Shown one piece after another: positions 1-7,867 of a stretch of 35,843 nt of DNA. The stretch covers positions 1,863 to 37,705 of the forward strand of contig NSIK01000022.1 in NCBI GenBank assembly GCA_002737345.1, read 5' to 3'. The DNA is from Nitrospirota bacterium (GTDB lineage: Bacteria; Nitrospirota; Nitrospiria; Nitrospirales; Nitrospiraceae). The notes below the pieces were generated by a model, which saw only the letters and a list, made by a program, of their open reading frames with translations, had not been told where the DNA came from and searched no databases. Each line of letters begins with the position of its first letter. Position 1 is the stretch's first letter. A program made the position numbers and the translations under genes.

Positions 1-755
1 TGCTGATACAGGGCCAGCTCTTGAGTGAAATGCAGGGCCTCGGCCGTGCGTAACAGATCAACCCGCAGCTGTGGCGGAACGGCCATGCGCGACCAGGCAC
101 TGGTCGACTCAAAGATCTCATAGGCATTTCGATAGGCGATGAATGCATTATTCACATCGCCCGCACTCTCATAGAGGATGCCGCTCAAGTAGCGCGCAAA
201 GCCGTCATCCCGATAGGCATTAGTCTCTTTGGTTCGATCCGACAGCACGTTGAGGCGATGGTCGATACGGCGGGCTTCGACCAGCGCCTCTTGCCACTGA
301 CCCAGCCGTGCATAATTCAGGGCCTTCAACACATTGAGCAGCACCTGTTCGTAGGGATCCCCCTCATAAGGCAACGCCGTATCATTCGTCAGAAACGCGA
401 GAACTTCCGTTCGCATTCTTCTGGTATAGAGACGATCCACTTCATCCTCGGCCTGTTCCAACAGGGCGTTGCTCTGCTGATAGTTGCCGGCGAGCTGAAG
501 CGTCATCCCTCGATCCATGCCATAGAGCGCCAGGCTTTTTTCGCCATAGTCCTGTTCAGCTCGCTGGACGATGGCATCGGCCCCCTTAGGATCGTGGGCG
601 CGAAGACTCGTTTCAATAAGGAGATACCGATTAACTGGGGGGGCGCACCCGGTAAGCAGGAGGATAGCCAATAGGACAAAGAGAGACTGAGGGGGAACAA
701 CCAGGCCCCACCGTGCAGGAGAACAGACGGTGGGGCCTGAGATAAGAGGGCTCAA
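1..755 (-). CDS. TPR-type lipoprotein (COG3014-like), 3' end off the window
   Basis: The reading frame is open from about position 755 to the window edge, so the C-terminus is missing. A clear lipobox (LLLTGC, Cys codon at 645-647) follows a hydrophobic stretch, so the product should be an outer-membrane or periplasmic lipoprotein. The mature part is helical and rich in Ala, Leu and Tyr with TPR-like pairs (for example ALNYARLGQWQEALVEARRI), resembling the COG3014 family. It is the last of three consecutive lipoprotein genes, and this family commonly sits beside LpoB-like and LPP20-like genes. The start is uncertain. The only in-frame starts are TTG at 755, which would translate through a hairpin, and TTG at 671, which leaves only eight residues before the lipobox Cys. 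A TTG at 700 lies in another frame. Frame and lipoprotein nature are secure; start and function are not. Confidence 0.72.
   Translation of the reverse strand, partial: MSPLISGPTVCSPARWGLVVPPQSLFVLLAILLLTGCAPPVNRYLLIETSLRAHDPKGADAIVQRAEQDYGEKSLALYGMDRGMTLQLAGNYQQSNALLEQAEDEVDRLYTRRMRTEVLAFLTNDTALPYEGDPYEQVLLNVLKALNYARLGQWQEALVEARRIDHRLNVLSDRTKETNAYRDDGFARYLSGILYESAGDVNNAFIAYRNAYEIFESTSAWSRMAVPPQLRVDLLRTAEALHFTQELALYQ
702..739 (-). terminator. 13-bp perfect hairpin between lipoprotein genes
   Basis: CAGGCCCCACCGT (702-714) and ACGGTGGGGCCTG (727-739) are exact reverse complements around a 12-base loop. On the minus strand it lies just after the stop of the LpoB-like gene and directly before or within the start region of the last lipoprotein gene. 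No uridine tract follows (the next bases are GTTGTTCCCC), so it is more likely an attenuator or mRNA-stabilising stem inside the operon than a full intrinsic terminator. Confidence 0.5.
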
Positions 756-770
756 TGGTGGTGGTGAAGC

Positions 771-1376
771 CTAAAAAATGGAACGTTTCTTTTCAATGAC
801 TTTCTTGATCTTCTTCTGCCCGTACCAGACCTTGGTATTGTTCTCCAAATCCACCATCTGCAGGTCGATCTGATAGAACACCGCCTTCGTCCCCTCGGCT
901 TCGTCAAGGATCGTCGCAATCGTACCCTTCATCATATAGTCAGCGCCAATCTCTTTCCCCGGCGCCTTCTGCGTATCCTCGCGGGCATGCATTGCCTGCT
1001 CTTGACGCTCGGTACGAAGCTCCTCACGATCTCCCTTTCCTGCCACAAACGTCACTTTTTGTGAGTTGGTGAGCTCACGCTCCAAATCGATCACAAACGT
1101 ACTGACGTTAATATGTTCGTGGCTGCTGTTCTGGATAGCCCCGACCACGACGACCGGCTGGCGGCGTTTCGAACTGGAAAAATTGTTGAGCCAGGGATAC
1201 TCGAGCGCCGCTTTGACCATAGACTCCGCAACCATCCTGGAATCGGTATCGTTCCAACGACCGCTCAGGTCCGTGACGACCCCGGAGTCGACCCGGGTGA
1301 CTTTGATCTCTTGCGCGCAGCCGACCAGAAGCAATACCGTCAGCGCAACGAGCCCGATTCGACCTCGATCTATCAC
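771..1376 (-). CDS. LpoB-like penicillin-binding-protein-activator lipoprotein
   Basis: This 201-aa protein has a lipoprotein signal (VALTVLLLVGC, Cys at about residue 20). The mature domain resembles the LpoB/COG3417 fold family: a VDSGVVTDLSGRWNDTDSR motif near the mature N-terminus, an 'IQNSSHEHINVSTFVIDLEREL' region in the middle, and 'GADYMMKGTIATI' towards the C-terminus. In enterobacteria, LpoB is an outer-membrane lipoprotein that activates PBP1b. Whether this homologue does so here is inferred. Translation starts with GTG at 1376, preceded by a strong SD (AGGAGGT). It is the middle gene of a lipoprotein trio, 50 bases after the LPP20-type gene. Bases 702-739 downstream form a hairpin. 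Confidence 0.8.
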   Translation of the reverse strand: MIDRGRIGLVALTVLLLVGCAQEIKVTRVDSGVVTDLSGRWNDTDSRMVAESMVKAALEYPWLNNFSSSKRRQPVVVVGAIQNSSHEHINVSTFVIDLERELTNSQKVTFVAGKGDREELRTERQEQAMHAREDTQKAPGKEIGADYMMKGTIATILDEAEGTKAVFYQIDLQMVDLENNTKVWYGQKKIKKVIEKKRSIF

Positions 1377-1426
1377 GAGATACCTCCTGCCAATGCAGCC
1401 ATGAATGGTCGATTAATAGGGAGCCC

Positions 1427-1993
1427 TTACTTCGGCGCCCGTTTATCTTCTTCTTTTTCCAGCCGATCAAAGAGCTTATCGGCGTTCTTTTTGACATAGT
1501 CGCGAACCTGCGCGTTCAACTCCTTCGCCTGCTCGAGATTATTCTTCATCGCCTCGAGATTCAGCTTGGTCAACACGTAATACGTGTTCGTCTTCTCATC
1601 CTTGTAGCGCTCGATAGGGCGCACGCCGCTGAGCGTGGCGGTCGTCACCGTCTTAATGGCCCGCTCGACGCTCTGCTCTTCCGTGTTCTTGGTAAAGTCT
1701 GCAGCCGTCGTGGAGGCCGCAAAGTCGCGCATCAAGTAGCCGGTATAGGTTTCAAAGGTCTTGGCGATTTCAGCTCTGGCACGATTTTCGGCTGTGTCCC
1801 AAGCCAAGGGCTCATTCCGAACGCCGACTACGGACCCGACGCCATAAAAGGCTTTGCTGTCTTTCTCGTTAAAGGCCCCGGACCCCTGCTTCACCCACTT
1901 CGGGGGACCGCCGCAGGCCACAAGTCCGATCATCAGGGCAATCGCTACTCCTCCCCCGACTAACCTCGACCTGAACCCCAGTATCCTATTCAT
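1427..1993 (-). CDS. LPP20-family lipoprotein
   Basis: The product has 188 aa. The ATG at 1993 is chosen over the longer frame because AAGGAGG sits 7 bases upstream and it gives a proper signal (VAIALMIGLVACGGPP, lipobox VAC at about residue 26). The mature part has 'KAFYGVGSVVGVRNEPLAWDTAENRARAEIAKTFETY', typical of LPP20/LppA-like lipoproteins, and ends in a highly charged coiled-coil-like tail. First gene of the lipoprotein operon; a promoter lies at 2087-2115. It probably acts at the outer membrane or cell envelope, but the molecular role is not known. Confidence 0.82.
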   Translation of the reverse strand: MNRILGFRSRLVGGGVAIALMIGLVACGGPPKWVKQGSGAFNEKDSKAFYGVGSVVGVRNEPLAWDTAENRARAEIAKTFETYTGYLMRDFAASTTAADFTKNTEEQSVERAIKTVTTATLSGVRPIERYKDEKTNTYYVLTKLNLEAMKNNLEQAKELNAQVRDYVKKNADKLFDRLEKEEDKRAPK

Positions 1994-2086
1994 GCCCGTG
2001 CCTCCTTGATGATGATCAGAACGGTAAAACCGCACCGTGCCAGCGGCAGATGCCACCGAGAAGCGTTCGAGAACTTACACAGAATC

Positions 2087-2115
2087 ATGCTAGCATGCAC
2101 CCCTGAACCAGTCAA
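2087..2115 (-). promoter_or_regulatory. Promoter of the lipoprotein operon
   Basis: On the minus strand TTGACT (2115-2110) is separated by 17 bases from TAGCAT (2092-2087), about 93 bases upstream of the LPP20-type start codon. It belongs to the TTGACN-N17/18-TAG pattern seen four times in this window. Confidence 0.6.
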
Positions 2116-2170
2116 CGAAGCAGACGGCCGATCGCGAACCGGCTTATTGTTCACCTAAAGGAGGATACTA

Positions 2171-2341
2171 ATGGCAGACATTCAGATTGATGACGGCATC
2201 ATTAAGATTCTGAACATGGAAGTGCAAGATCCCAAAGCGGCCGCAGTCCTCGCGGAATACCCCCAGGTCCGCTGGGCTGAAATTACCCGAAAAGCCGTCA
2301 AGATCGGATTGGGGTATCTCAAGGGCGGAGAGAAGCCCTAG
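2171..2341 (+). CDS. Small conserved-looking 56-aa protein
   Basis: ATG at 2171 follows an excellent SD (AAAGGAGG at 2157-2164, 6-base spacing). The 56-aa product starts MADIQIDDGIIKILNM and ends YLKGGEKP. It is soluble, has no signal peptide, and a predicted helix 'AAAVLAEYPQVRWAEITRKAVKIGL' dominates the second half. The short length, N-terminal beta-strand and following helix recall ribbon-helix-helix proteins, but no family is recognised. Its TAG stop (2339-2341) overlaps the oppositely oriented stop of the caspase-fold gene within CTAG at 2338-2341. Confidence 0.7.
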   Translation: MADIQIDDGIIKILNMEVQDPKAAAVLAEYPQVRWAEITRKAVKIGLGYLKGGEKP

Positions 2342-3720
2342 GGCTTCGACGGTGCAGAAGGAGCGACGGGACGTGACTGTGCCACGGCAGCTAAGGCGCG
2401 GGCATGATTCCCCCCCAGCTCAAGGTAGCGGGTGAAGGCCTCGACCGATTTAGGCTGATCCTTTATCTCGTCGGCGTAAAGAAGACCCAACGAGAAATAA
2501 ACATCCAGATAGTTGGGATTGACCACCAGCGCCTCTCGCATCGCACGCTCCGCCTCGACATATTGCCCGCGCTTTTCATATATCAACCCGAGCGTATACT
2601 GAGAATCCGGATTCTTCGGCACATACTGCACCGCCAGCTTCGCCGCCGACAAAGCCGCGTCAAGGTTCGGCAGGACTTCTAGCAGTACATAGCTCGTGAG
2701 CACATAGACATCCCCAAAGGTGGGGTCATATTCCAAAGCTTTATTCAGCCGTTCCAACGCCTCCTCCGGTGACTTCCCTGTTTGAAGCAACGCGAAGGCC
2801 TGTTCATACTGCTGCTTCGCCGCCTGCCGGCGCTCAGCCGGAGACTGAGGCCCTGCCCCTAACACGAACGCGGATCGCCGACCCTCGATCAACACCGTAT
2901 CGCCGTCTCCGTCAAGCTGCGCAAAGAGGGGGTGCTGGGTGCCCTTTGACCGTTCCACGACGGATTGCTTCACATAGTCGCCGACTTCGGAGGCCATGAG
3001 CCAGCCGTTCTTATTGCGATCCGCCTGGCCGCTCAGCCCGTCCAGCAACACCTGCACGAAAAGGCTTTTCCCCTGCTCCTGAATCAAGACCTGCCCCTTA
3101 TCGCCCGCCGTCAAGACTTGCACCCCCCGCCGCTCCGTATCGTCTTCCGGAGCCATCCGCCCTTCGAGGGACAGGGGCTGAGCCGTACTCACCTCCCACC
3201 CGCGAACCGCGGCATTCAAGAGGAAGAGGGTATGTTTGGACGCGCTACGCCGGCTGAACTCTTTCAACTGCTCAAATGTCACAGACTTGGACACGTTCCC
3301 GATCTGTGCATCCCAAGGCACGAGATACCCCAGTTCCTTCCCTGAAAGATCCTGCGTGACGCCGGCATGGCCGACGAAATACAGCACGAGGCGATCGTAT
3401 CGCCCAACCTTGCGAGGCAGAAAGTCTGCAAGAGTCTGCTGCAAGCGGCGAAAACTGACATCCTTATCATACAACTCGACGACCTCGTCAAATCCCAGCT
3501 GACGAAACGCGTGAGCCACAGCCCTGGCCTCCTCGATCGCGCCGGGGATCTTCGGAGCCAAGAGATAGTTTTCGACCCCGATGACAACGGCCCAGGACTT
3601 ATAATAGAGCCCTTCCGGCTTCCCCGCTTGGGCAAACGCGGACGAAGGACAGAGCAACGCGATCAGTGAGGAGGCGAGGAGCACGAGAAAAAGGGATTGC
3701 CGGTACAAAATCAGCAGCAT
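2338..3720 (-). CDS. Exported caspase-fold (peptidase C14-like) protein, catalytic Cys replaced, with EF-hand and TPRs
   Basis: The 460-aa protein has a signal peptide (cleavage likely after AFA, residue 30) and a caspase/metacaspase-like domain at about 40-280: 'SWAVVIGVENY', 'LVLYFVGHAG' with the dyad His at 118, and 'LGYLVPWDA'. At the usual LLDAC site it reads LLNAA, so the nucleophile Cys is Ala171 and the preceding Asp is Asn169. A canonical EF-hand loop D-x-N-x-N-G-x5-E spans residues 234-245. About three TPR units follow from roughly 300 to 440. It is therefore probably a periplasmic, proteolytically dead scaffold or sensor; that function is inferred. The ATG lies only 5 bases after a -10 box, so the mRNA may be leaderless. 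It converges on the 56-aa gene with overlapping stops. Confidence 0.85.
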   Translation of the reverse strand: MLLILYRQSLFLVLLASSLIALLCPSSAFAQAGKPEGLYYKSWAVVIGVENYLLAPKIPGAIEEARAVAHAFRQLGFDEVVELYDKDVSFRRLQQTLADFLPRKVGRYDRLVLYFVGHAGVTQDLSGKELGYLVPWDAQIGNVSKSVTFEQLKEFSRRSASKHTLFLLNAAVRGWEVSTAQPLSLEGRMAPEDDTERRGVQVLTAGDKGQVLIQEQGKSLFVQVLLDGLSGQADRNKNGWLMASEVGDYVKQSVVERSKGTQHPLFAQLDGDGDTVLIEGRRSAFVLGAGPQSPAERRQAAKQQYEQAFALLQTGKSPEEALERLNKALEYDPTFGDVYVLTSYVLLEVLPNLDAALSAAKLAVQYVPKNPDSQYTLGLIYEKRGQYVEAERAMREALVVNPNYLDVYFSLGLLYADEIKDQPKSVEAFTRYLELGGNHARALAAVAQSRPVAPSAPSKP

Positions 3721-3725
3721 AATTG

Positions 3726-3755
3726 AGCCTACTCTCGCCTCCGCGCGGCTGTCAA
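3726..3755 (-). promoter_or_regulatory. Promoter of the caspase-fold gene
   Basis: TTGACA (3755-3750) is a perfect -35; 18 bases later comes TAGGCT (3731-3726). The start codon A is at 3720, five bases beyond the -10, which places the expected transcript start at or next to the ATG. Confidence 0.6.
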
Positions 3756-3791
3756 GAAACGCCAGGCCAAGGCTCGCACCACCCGCCGCAG

Positions 3792-3821
3792 TTGAGTTAT
3801 TCCCCGGCTCTCCAGCATAAT
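3792..3821 (+). promoter_or_regulatory. Promoter of acs
   Basis: TTGAGT (3792-3797), 18-base spacer, CATAAT (3816-3821), 43 bases before the acs ATG. It is back to back with the caspase-gene promoter in a 144-base divergent region. Confidence 0.55.
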
Positions 3822-3864
3822 ACCGACGCTGTGTTTCGCATCTTTACTTGAAGGAGTTTCCCGC

Positions 3865-5754
3865 ATGTCAGAGAACATCAACACGCTCCTCAAAGAAAGC
3901 CGCGTTTATCAGCCATCCGCTCAGACCAAGGCCGCAGCCTATATTCAGGACTACGAGAGCGCCTATAAACAATCGATCGCCGACCCGGAAGGTTTCTGGA
4001 GCAACGTCGCCAAGGAATTAGAGTGGTTCACGGCCTGGACCAAGGTCCTGGAATGGAACTATCCCTGGGCCAAGTGGTTCGTTGGCGCCACCTGCAACAT
4101 TGCCTATAACTGCCTCGACCGTCACGTCAAAACCTGGCGCAAGAACAAAGTCGCCATCATCTGGGTGGGCGAGAACGATCAGGAACGGATCATCACCTAC
4201 GGCGAACTCTACCGGCAGGTGAACCGCTGCGCCAATGGACTCAAAAAACTGGGACTCCAGAAAGGCGACCGGGTCACAATCTACCTGCCGAAAGTGCCGG
4301 AGCAAATCGTTGCCATGCTCGCCTGCGCCCGCATCGGCGTCATCCATAGTGTGGTCTACTCTGGATTCAGTGCCCCGGCCCTCGCGAACCGCATTCAAGA
4401 TGCAGAAGCCAAACTAGTCATTACCGCCGACGTCGGGTTCGACCGGGGCAAGGTCTTCAACATCAAGTCCGTGGTCGATCAGGCCGTGGCTAATTCCCCC
4501 ACCGTCGAACATGTCGTGGTCTTACGGCGCCAGACTCCCGGGGTGACCTTAGCCACGCCAAAAGAAATTGACTGGCACGATTGGCTGAAAGCGGAGAAGG
4601 CGGTCTGCGAGGCTGAGCATCTGGATGCCGAACATCCCCTGTACATCCTCTATACCTCGGGCACCACCGGAAAGCCCAAGGGCGTGGTCCATGTCCATGG
4701 CGGCTATATGGTTGGGACCTACATCACCACGAAATATGTCTTCGATCTGAAAGACGACGACGTCTACTTCTGTGTGGCAGACCCAGGCTGGGTCACAGGC
4801 CATAGTTATATTGTCTATGGGCCTCTCCTCAACGGCGCGACGATCCTCACAGCCGAGGGCAAACCGGACTATCCGAACCCGGGCCGCTGGTGGGACCTCA
4901 TCGAACGGTACGGCGTTTCGATTTTCTATACGACTCCCACCGCCATTCGCCTGCTCATGCGCTATGGAGAAGACTGGCCCAAAAAATACGATCTCTCCAC
5001 CCTCCGCATCTTGGGAAGCGTAGGCGAGCCGATCAATCCGGAAGCCTGGGAATGGTTTCACCGCGCGACGGGCGAGAACAAACCGATCATGGATACCTGG
5101 TGGCAGACCGAAACAGGGGCCATCATGATTACCCCCCTGCCGACCGTTCCCTTGAAGCCTGGCTCCGCCACCCGAGCCTTCCTCGGCATCGAAGCCGATG
5201 TGGTGGACAGCCAAGGCAACAGCCTCCCGGCCAACACAGGCGGCTTCGCCGTGATCAAGAAACCCTGGCCCGCGATGATGCGCACCATCTACAAAGATCC
5301 GGAGCGCTATAAAACCTATTGGAATACGATCCCGAACTGCTACGCGGCTGGTGACATCTGTCACAAGGACGAGAACGGCTATCTGTGGTTTATGGGGCGC
5401 GCCGATGACGTCATCAAAGTAGCAGGCAACCGGCTCGGCACCGCCGAAGTCGAGAGTGCGCTGGTCAGCCACCATGCCGTGGCGGAAGCAGCGGTGATCG
5501 GCAAGCCGCATAAGCTCGTCGGCGAGTCCATCAAGGCCTTCATTATTTTGAAACAGGGAGAAGTGGAGAGCCACGCCCTGATCCAATCGATCAAGGATCA
5601 AGTACTGAAGGAGCTGGGGAAAATCGGGGTGCCGTCCGAAATCGACATCGTGTCTTCACTCCCCAAGACCCGGTCAGGCAAAATCATGCGGCGGGTGCTC
5701 AAAGCCAAAGAGCTTGGACAAGATCCGGGCGATATCTCGACGATTGAGGATTAA
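3865..5754 (+). CDS. acs: Acetyl-CoA synthetase (AMP-forming)
   Basis: This 629-aa enzyme activates acetate with ATP to acetyl-AMP and then acetyl-CoA in the cytoplasm. The ANL-superfamily signatures are all present: P-loop YTSGTTGKPKG (263-273), SVGEPI (385-390), TWWQTETG (411-418) and the C-terminal PKTRSGKIMRR with catalytic, acetylation-prone Lys606. The acetate-pocket Val386-Gly387 and Trp413 match acetyl- rather than propionyl-specific enzymes (family knowledge). The length is slightly below E. coli Acs (652). ATG at 3865 has AAGGAG eight bases upstream. It is followed 10 bases later by a small membrane-protein gene. In an autotroph it would salvage acetate or feed acetyl-CoA to pyruvate synthesis. 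Confidence 0.95.
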   Translation: MSENINTLLKESRVYQPSAQTKAAAYIQDYESAYKQSIADPEGFWSNVAKELEWFTAWTKVLEWNYPWAKWFVGATCNIAYNCLDRHVKTWRKNKVAIIWVGENDQERIITYGELYRQVNRCANGLKKLGLQKGDRVTIYLPKVPEQIVAMLACARIGVIHSVVYSGFSAPALANRIQDAEAKLVITADVGFDRGKVFNIKSVVDQAVANSPTVEHVVVLRRQTPGVTLATPKEIDWHDWLKAEKAVCEAEHLDAEHPLYILYTSGTTGKPKGVVHVHGGYMVGTYITTKYVFDLKDDDVYFCVADPGWVTGHSYIVYGPLLNGATILTAEGKPDYPNPGRWWDLIERYGVSIFYTTPTAIRLLMRYGEDWPKKYDLSTLRILGSVGEPINPEAWEWFHRATGENKPIMDTWWQTETGAIMITPLPTVPLKPGSATRAFLGIEADVVDSQGNSLPANTGGFAVIKKPWPAMMRTIYKDPERYKTYWNTIPNCYAAGDICHKDENGYLWFMGRADDVIKVAGNRLGTAEVESALVSHHAVAEAAVIGKPHKLVGESIKAFIILKQGEVESHALIQSIKDQVLKELGKIGVPSEIDIVSSLPKTRSGKIMRRVLKAKELGQDPGDISTIED

Positions 5755-5764
5755 GACAACCGAC

Positions 5765-5980
5765 ATGAAACGTAAACCAGGCGAACCGATCTATCTCAAG
5801 CGTCACATGCTAGGCCTTGCCCTGGCCTTGCTCGCCTCGATTCTACTGCCCCTCCTCTACCACCGCTACATCGGTGCCCTGAGCTTTGCCACCAGATTCG
5901 GCGCGGGCTTACTCATCGCTGTCGGAAGCGCCACCGTACTCTATTTCGCCTATCGGTCCTCGGCAGAGAGCGAACCGTGA
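5765..5980 (+). CDS. Small two-helix membrane protein
   Basis: The product is a 71-aa basic N-terminus followed by two transmembrane segments (about residues 15-32 and 41-61) and a short acidic tail ending ESEP. The ATG is 10 bases after the acs stop and has only a weak ribosome site, so it is probably co-translated with acs. An upstream in-frame TTG at 5714 would lie inside acs. No family recognised. Its TGA stop (5978-5980) is contained within the first unit of a heptamer repeat, so the last codons derive from or abut that element. Confidence 0.65.
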   Translation: MKRKPGEPIYLKRHMLGLALALLASILLPLLYHRYIGALSFATRFGAGLLIAVGSATVLYFAYRSSAESEP

Positions 5981-5996
5981 AACGTGAGACGTAAAA
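5976..5996 (+). repeat. Heptamer repeat array (CGTRARA)
   Basis: Three tandem 7-base units, CGTGAAA (5976-5982), CGTGAGA (5983-5989) and CGTAAAA (5990-5996). The first unit contains the stop codon of the preceding gene. The same unit type recurs at 32643-32656 and inverted at 32704-32724. The rest of the 5981-6202 gap holds no gene that I can support. Confidence 0.7.
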
Positions 5997-6202
5997 CCAC
6001 CGTCGTTCGACTGAATAACTATTAGGCCGCGCTTAGGATTCATCCAATAATATATTGAGTCCATGTGCGGCAACGGCAAGATAAATTTTGCCTCTCATCT
6101 CTACACGGATTCCAGCCTGCGCATGAATCGGTTTCTTTTAAACGAGCGTACGCTACAGGGGACCACCTCGAATGGTTTTGGCGGCACTAAGGAAGGGAAC
6201 TC

Positions 6203-7837
6203 ATGAGCTCGACAACAGGCATCACCGCAGCACGTCAATTTAAAAAAATGCTCGTATCGGAGCAGCTGGAGTTTATCTGTGAAGCCCACAACGGCCTCAG
6301 TGCCAAAATAGTCCAAGAAGCAGGCTTTACAGGGATCTGGGCCAGCGGCTTGTCCATTTCAGCTCAATTCGGCGTGCGCGACAACAACGAAGCCAGTTGG
6401 ACCCAAGTCCTGGAGGCCCTGGAGTTCATGTCCGACGCGACTACCATTCCCATTCTCCTTGATGGCGACACGGGCTACGGCAACTTCAATAACATGCAGC
6501 GGCTCGTCCGCAAACTAGAGCAACGCAAGATCGCTGCGGTCTGTATCGAAGACAAGCTCTTCCCCAAGACCAATAGCTTCATTAAGGGCGGCGCCCAGCC
6601 CATGGCGGACATGCAGGAGTTCTGCGGCAAGATCAAGGCAGGCAAAGACGCCCAGACCGACCAGGACTTCTCCATCATCGCCCGAGTGGAAGCTTTCATC
6701 TGCGGCTGGGGCCTGGCGGAAGCCCTGCGGCGCGCCGAGGCCTACCATCAGGCGGGAGCGGACGGTATCCTCATCCACAGTGCCCTCTCTGTGCCGGATG
6801 AAATTCTGGCCTTCAAGCAGGAATGGGGCAACCGCTGCCCGGTCGTAATCGTGCCCACGAAGTACTACGCCACGCCGACCGATGTATTTCGCCAACAAGG
6901 CTTTTCAATCGTGATTTGGGCCAACCACATGCTCCGTTCCTCCGTGACCGCCATGCAGAAAACCGCAAAAATTCTCAAGGAACAGGAACATCTGCTCTCG
7001 ATTGAAGACAATGTCGCGCCGGTCTCAGAAATCTTCCGTCTACAAAACGCTGCAGAACTCCAAGAAGCAGAAGACCGCTACCTTCCGAAAGGCGCCGAAG
7101 ACACCTCCGCCATTGTGCTGGCCGCCTCCCGGGGAAAGGAACTGGGAGCCCTCACCGAGCAGCAGCCAAAAACGATGGTCAAGATTCAAGGCACCCCCAT
7201 CCTCTCCCGCATCGTGGATGCCTATAATGCCGTCGGAATCAAGGATATCGTAGTCGTGCGCGGGTACAAGAAAGAAGCCGTCAACCTGCCCAACCTGACC
7301 TATGTCGACAATAACGACTTTGCAGAGACAGGCGAACTGGATTCCCTGCTCAAGGCTCTCCAATCCAGAAAAGGACCAGCGCAAAGCACGATCATTTCCT
7401 ATGGGGACGTCCTGTTCAACAAATACATCCCCCAGTCTCTCTGTCAGGAAAATGATGCCTGCGTGATTTTCGTCGATAGCAACTGGCAGGAGCAGAGCAG
7501 CTATGCCCGCCTCGGCGGATTTGCCGAATGCACCATTCCCAATTCGAGAAAAGCCTTCAACGCCAAGATCTATCTCAAGCAATTGGGCGCCAAGCTGCCC
7601 CAGGAGTCCATCCATGGAGTCTGGATGGGCTTCCTGAAAGTCTCACCCAGCGCCACCACGCTCATCACCGGCATCATTGCCGAGATGCTGGCCAACCCGG
7701 CCAACCGCAAAGCCACCATCCCCCAGCTCATCCAAGAGCTGTTGAAGCGCGCCTATCCGATCCGCGTGCTCTACACAGCGGGACACTGGCTCGACATTAA
7801 CAGCCTTGAGGATGTGGTGCAGGCGGGAAACTTCTAG
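6203..7837 (+). CDS. Phosphoenolpyruvate mutase fused to a nucleotidyltransferase
   Basis: The N-terminal 300 residues are a PEP mutase of the isocitrate-lyase superfamily, which rearranges PEP to phosphonopyruvate, the entry step of phosphonate synthesis. The diagnostic [11 protein letters not shown] motif (116-126) is present with Lys122 and Asn124. Asp60, Asp87, Asp89, Glu116, Arg161 and His192 fall at a constant +2 offset from the Mytilus enzyme's catalytic residues. Residues about 305-544 are a sugar/choline-phosphate-type nucleotidyltransferase: '[21 protein letters not shown]', 'GTPIL', '[11 protein letters not shown]', with an unusual ASRGKELG in place of the AGxGxRL loop. Such fusions are known to activate aminoalkylphosphonates with CTP (PntC type). 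The decarboxylase and transaminase partners are not in this window. ATG at 6203 follows GGAAGGGAA. Confidence 0.9.
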   Translation: MSSTTGITAARQFKKMLVSEQLEFICEAHNGLSAKIVQEAGFTGIWASGLSISAQFGVRDNNEASWTQVLEALEFMSDATTIPILLDGDTGYGNFNNMQRLVRKLEQRKIAAVCIEDKLFPKTNSFIKGGAQPMADMQEFCGKIKAGKDAQTDQDFSIIARVEAFICGWGLAEALRRAEAYHQAGADGILIHSALSVPDEILAFKQEWGNRCPVVIVPTKYYATPTDVFRQQGFSIVIWANHMLRSSVTAMQKTAKILKEQEHLLSIEDNVAPVSEIFRLQNAAELQEAEDRYLPKGAEDTSAIVLAASRGKELGALTEQQPKTMVKIQGTPILSRIVDAYNAVGIKDIVVVRGYKKEAVNLPNLTYVDNNDFAETGELDSLLKALQSRKGPAQSTIISYGDVLFNKYIPQSLCQENDACVIFVDSNWQEQSSYARLGGFAECTIPNSRKAFNAKIYLKQLGAKLPQESIHGVWMGFLKVSPSATTLITGIIAEMLANPANRKATIPQLIQELLKRAYPIRVLYTAGHWLDINSLEDVVQAGNF

Positions 7838-7867
7838 CCGGTCAGGTCTTTACAGACAACCGGCGAG

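Noticed and set aside
503-700. 65-codon frame starting TTG 700
   Set aside because: Out of frame with the lipobox protein that continues to the window edge.
4549-5601. 350-codon minus-strand frame
   Set aside because: Antisense to acs, which has all family motifs.
5997-6202. Promoter for the PEP mutase gene
   Set aside because: AT-rich stretch and a TTGAGT exist, but no -10 at acceptable spacing.
7838-7867. Terminator between PEP mutase and pseudouridine synthase genes
   Set aside because: Only a 6-bp GCCGGT/ACCGGC pair with a 17-base loop and no T-run; too weak to list.
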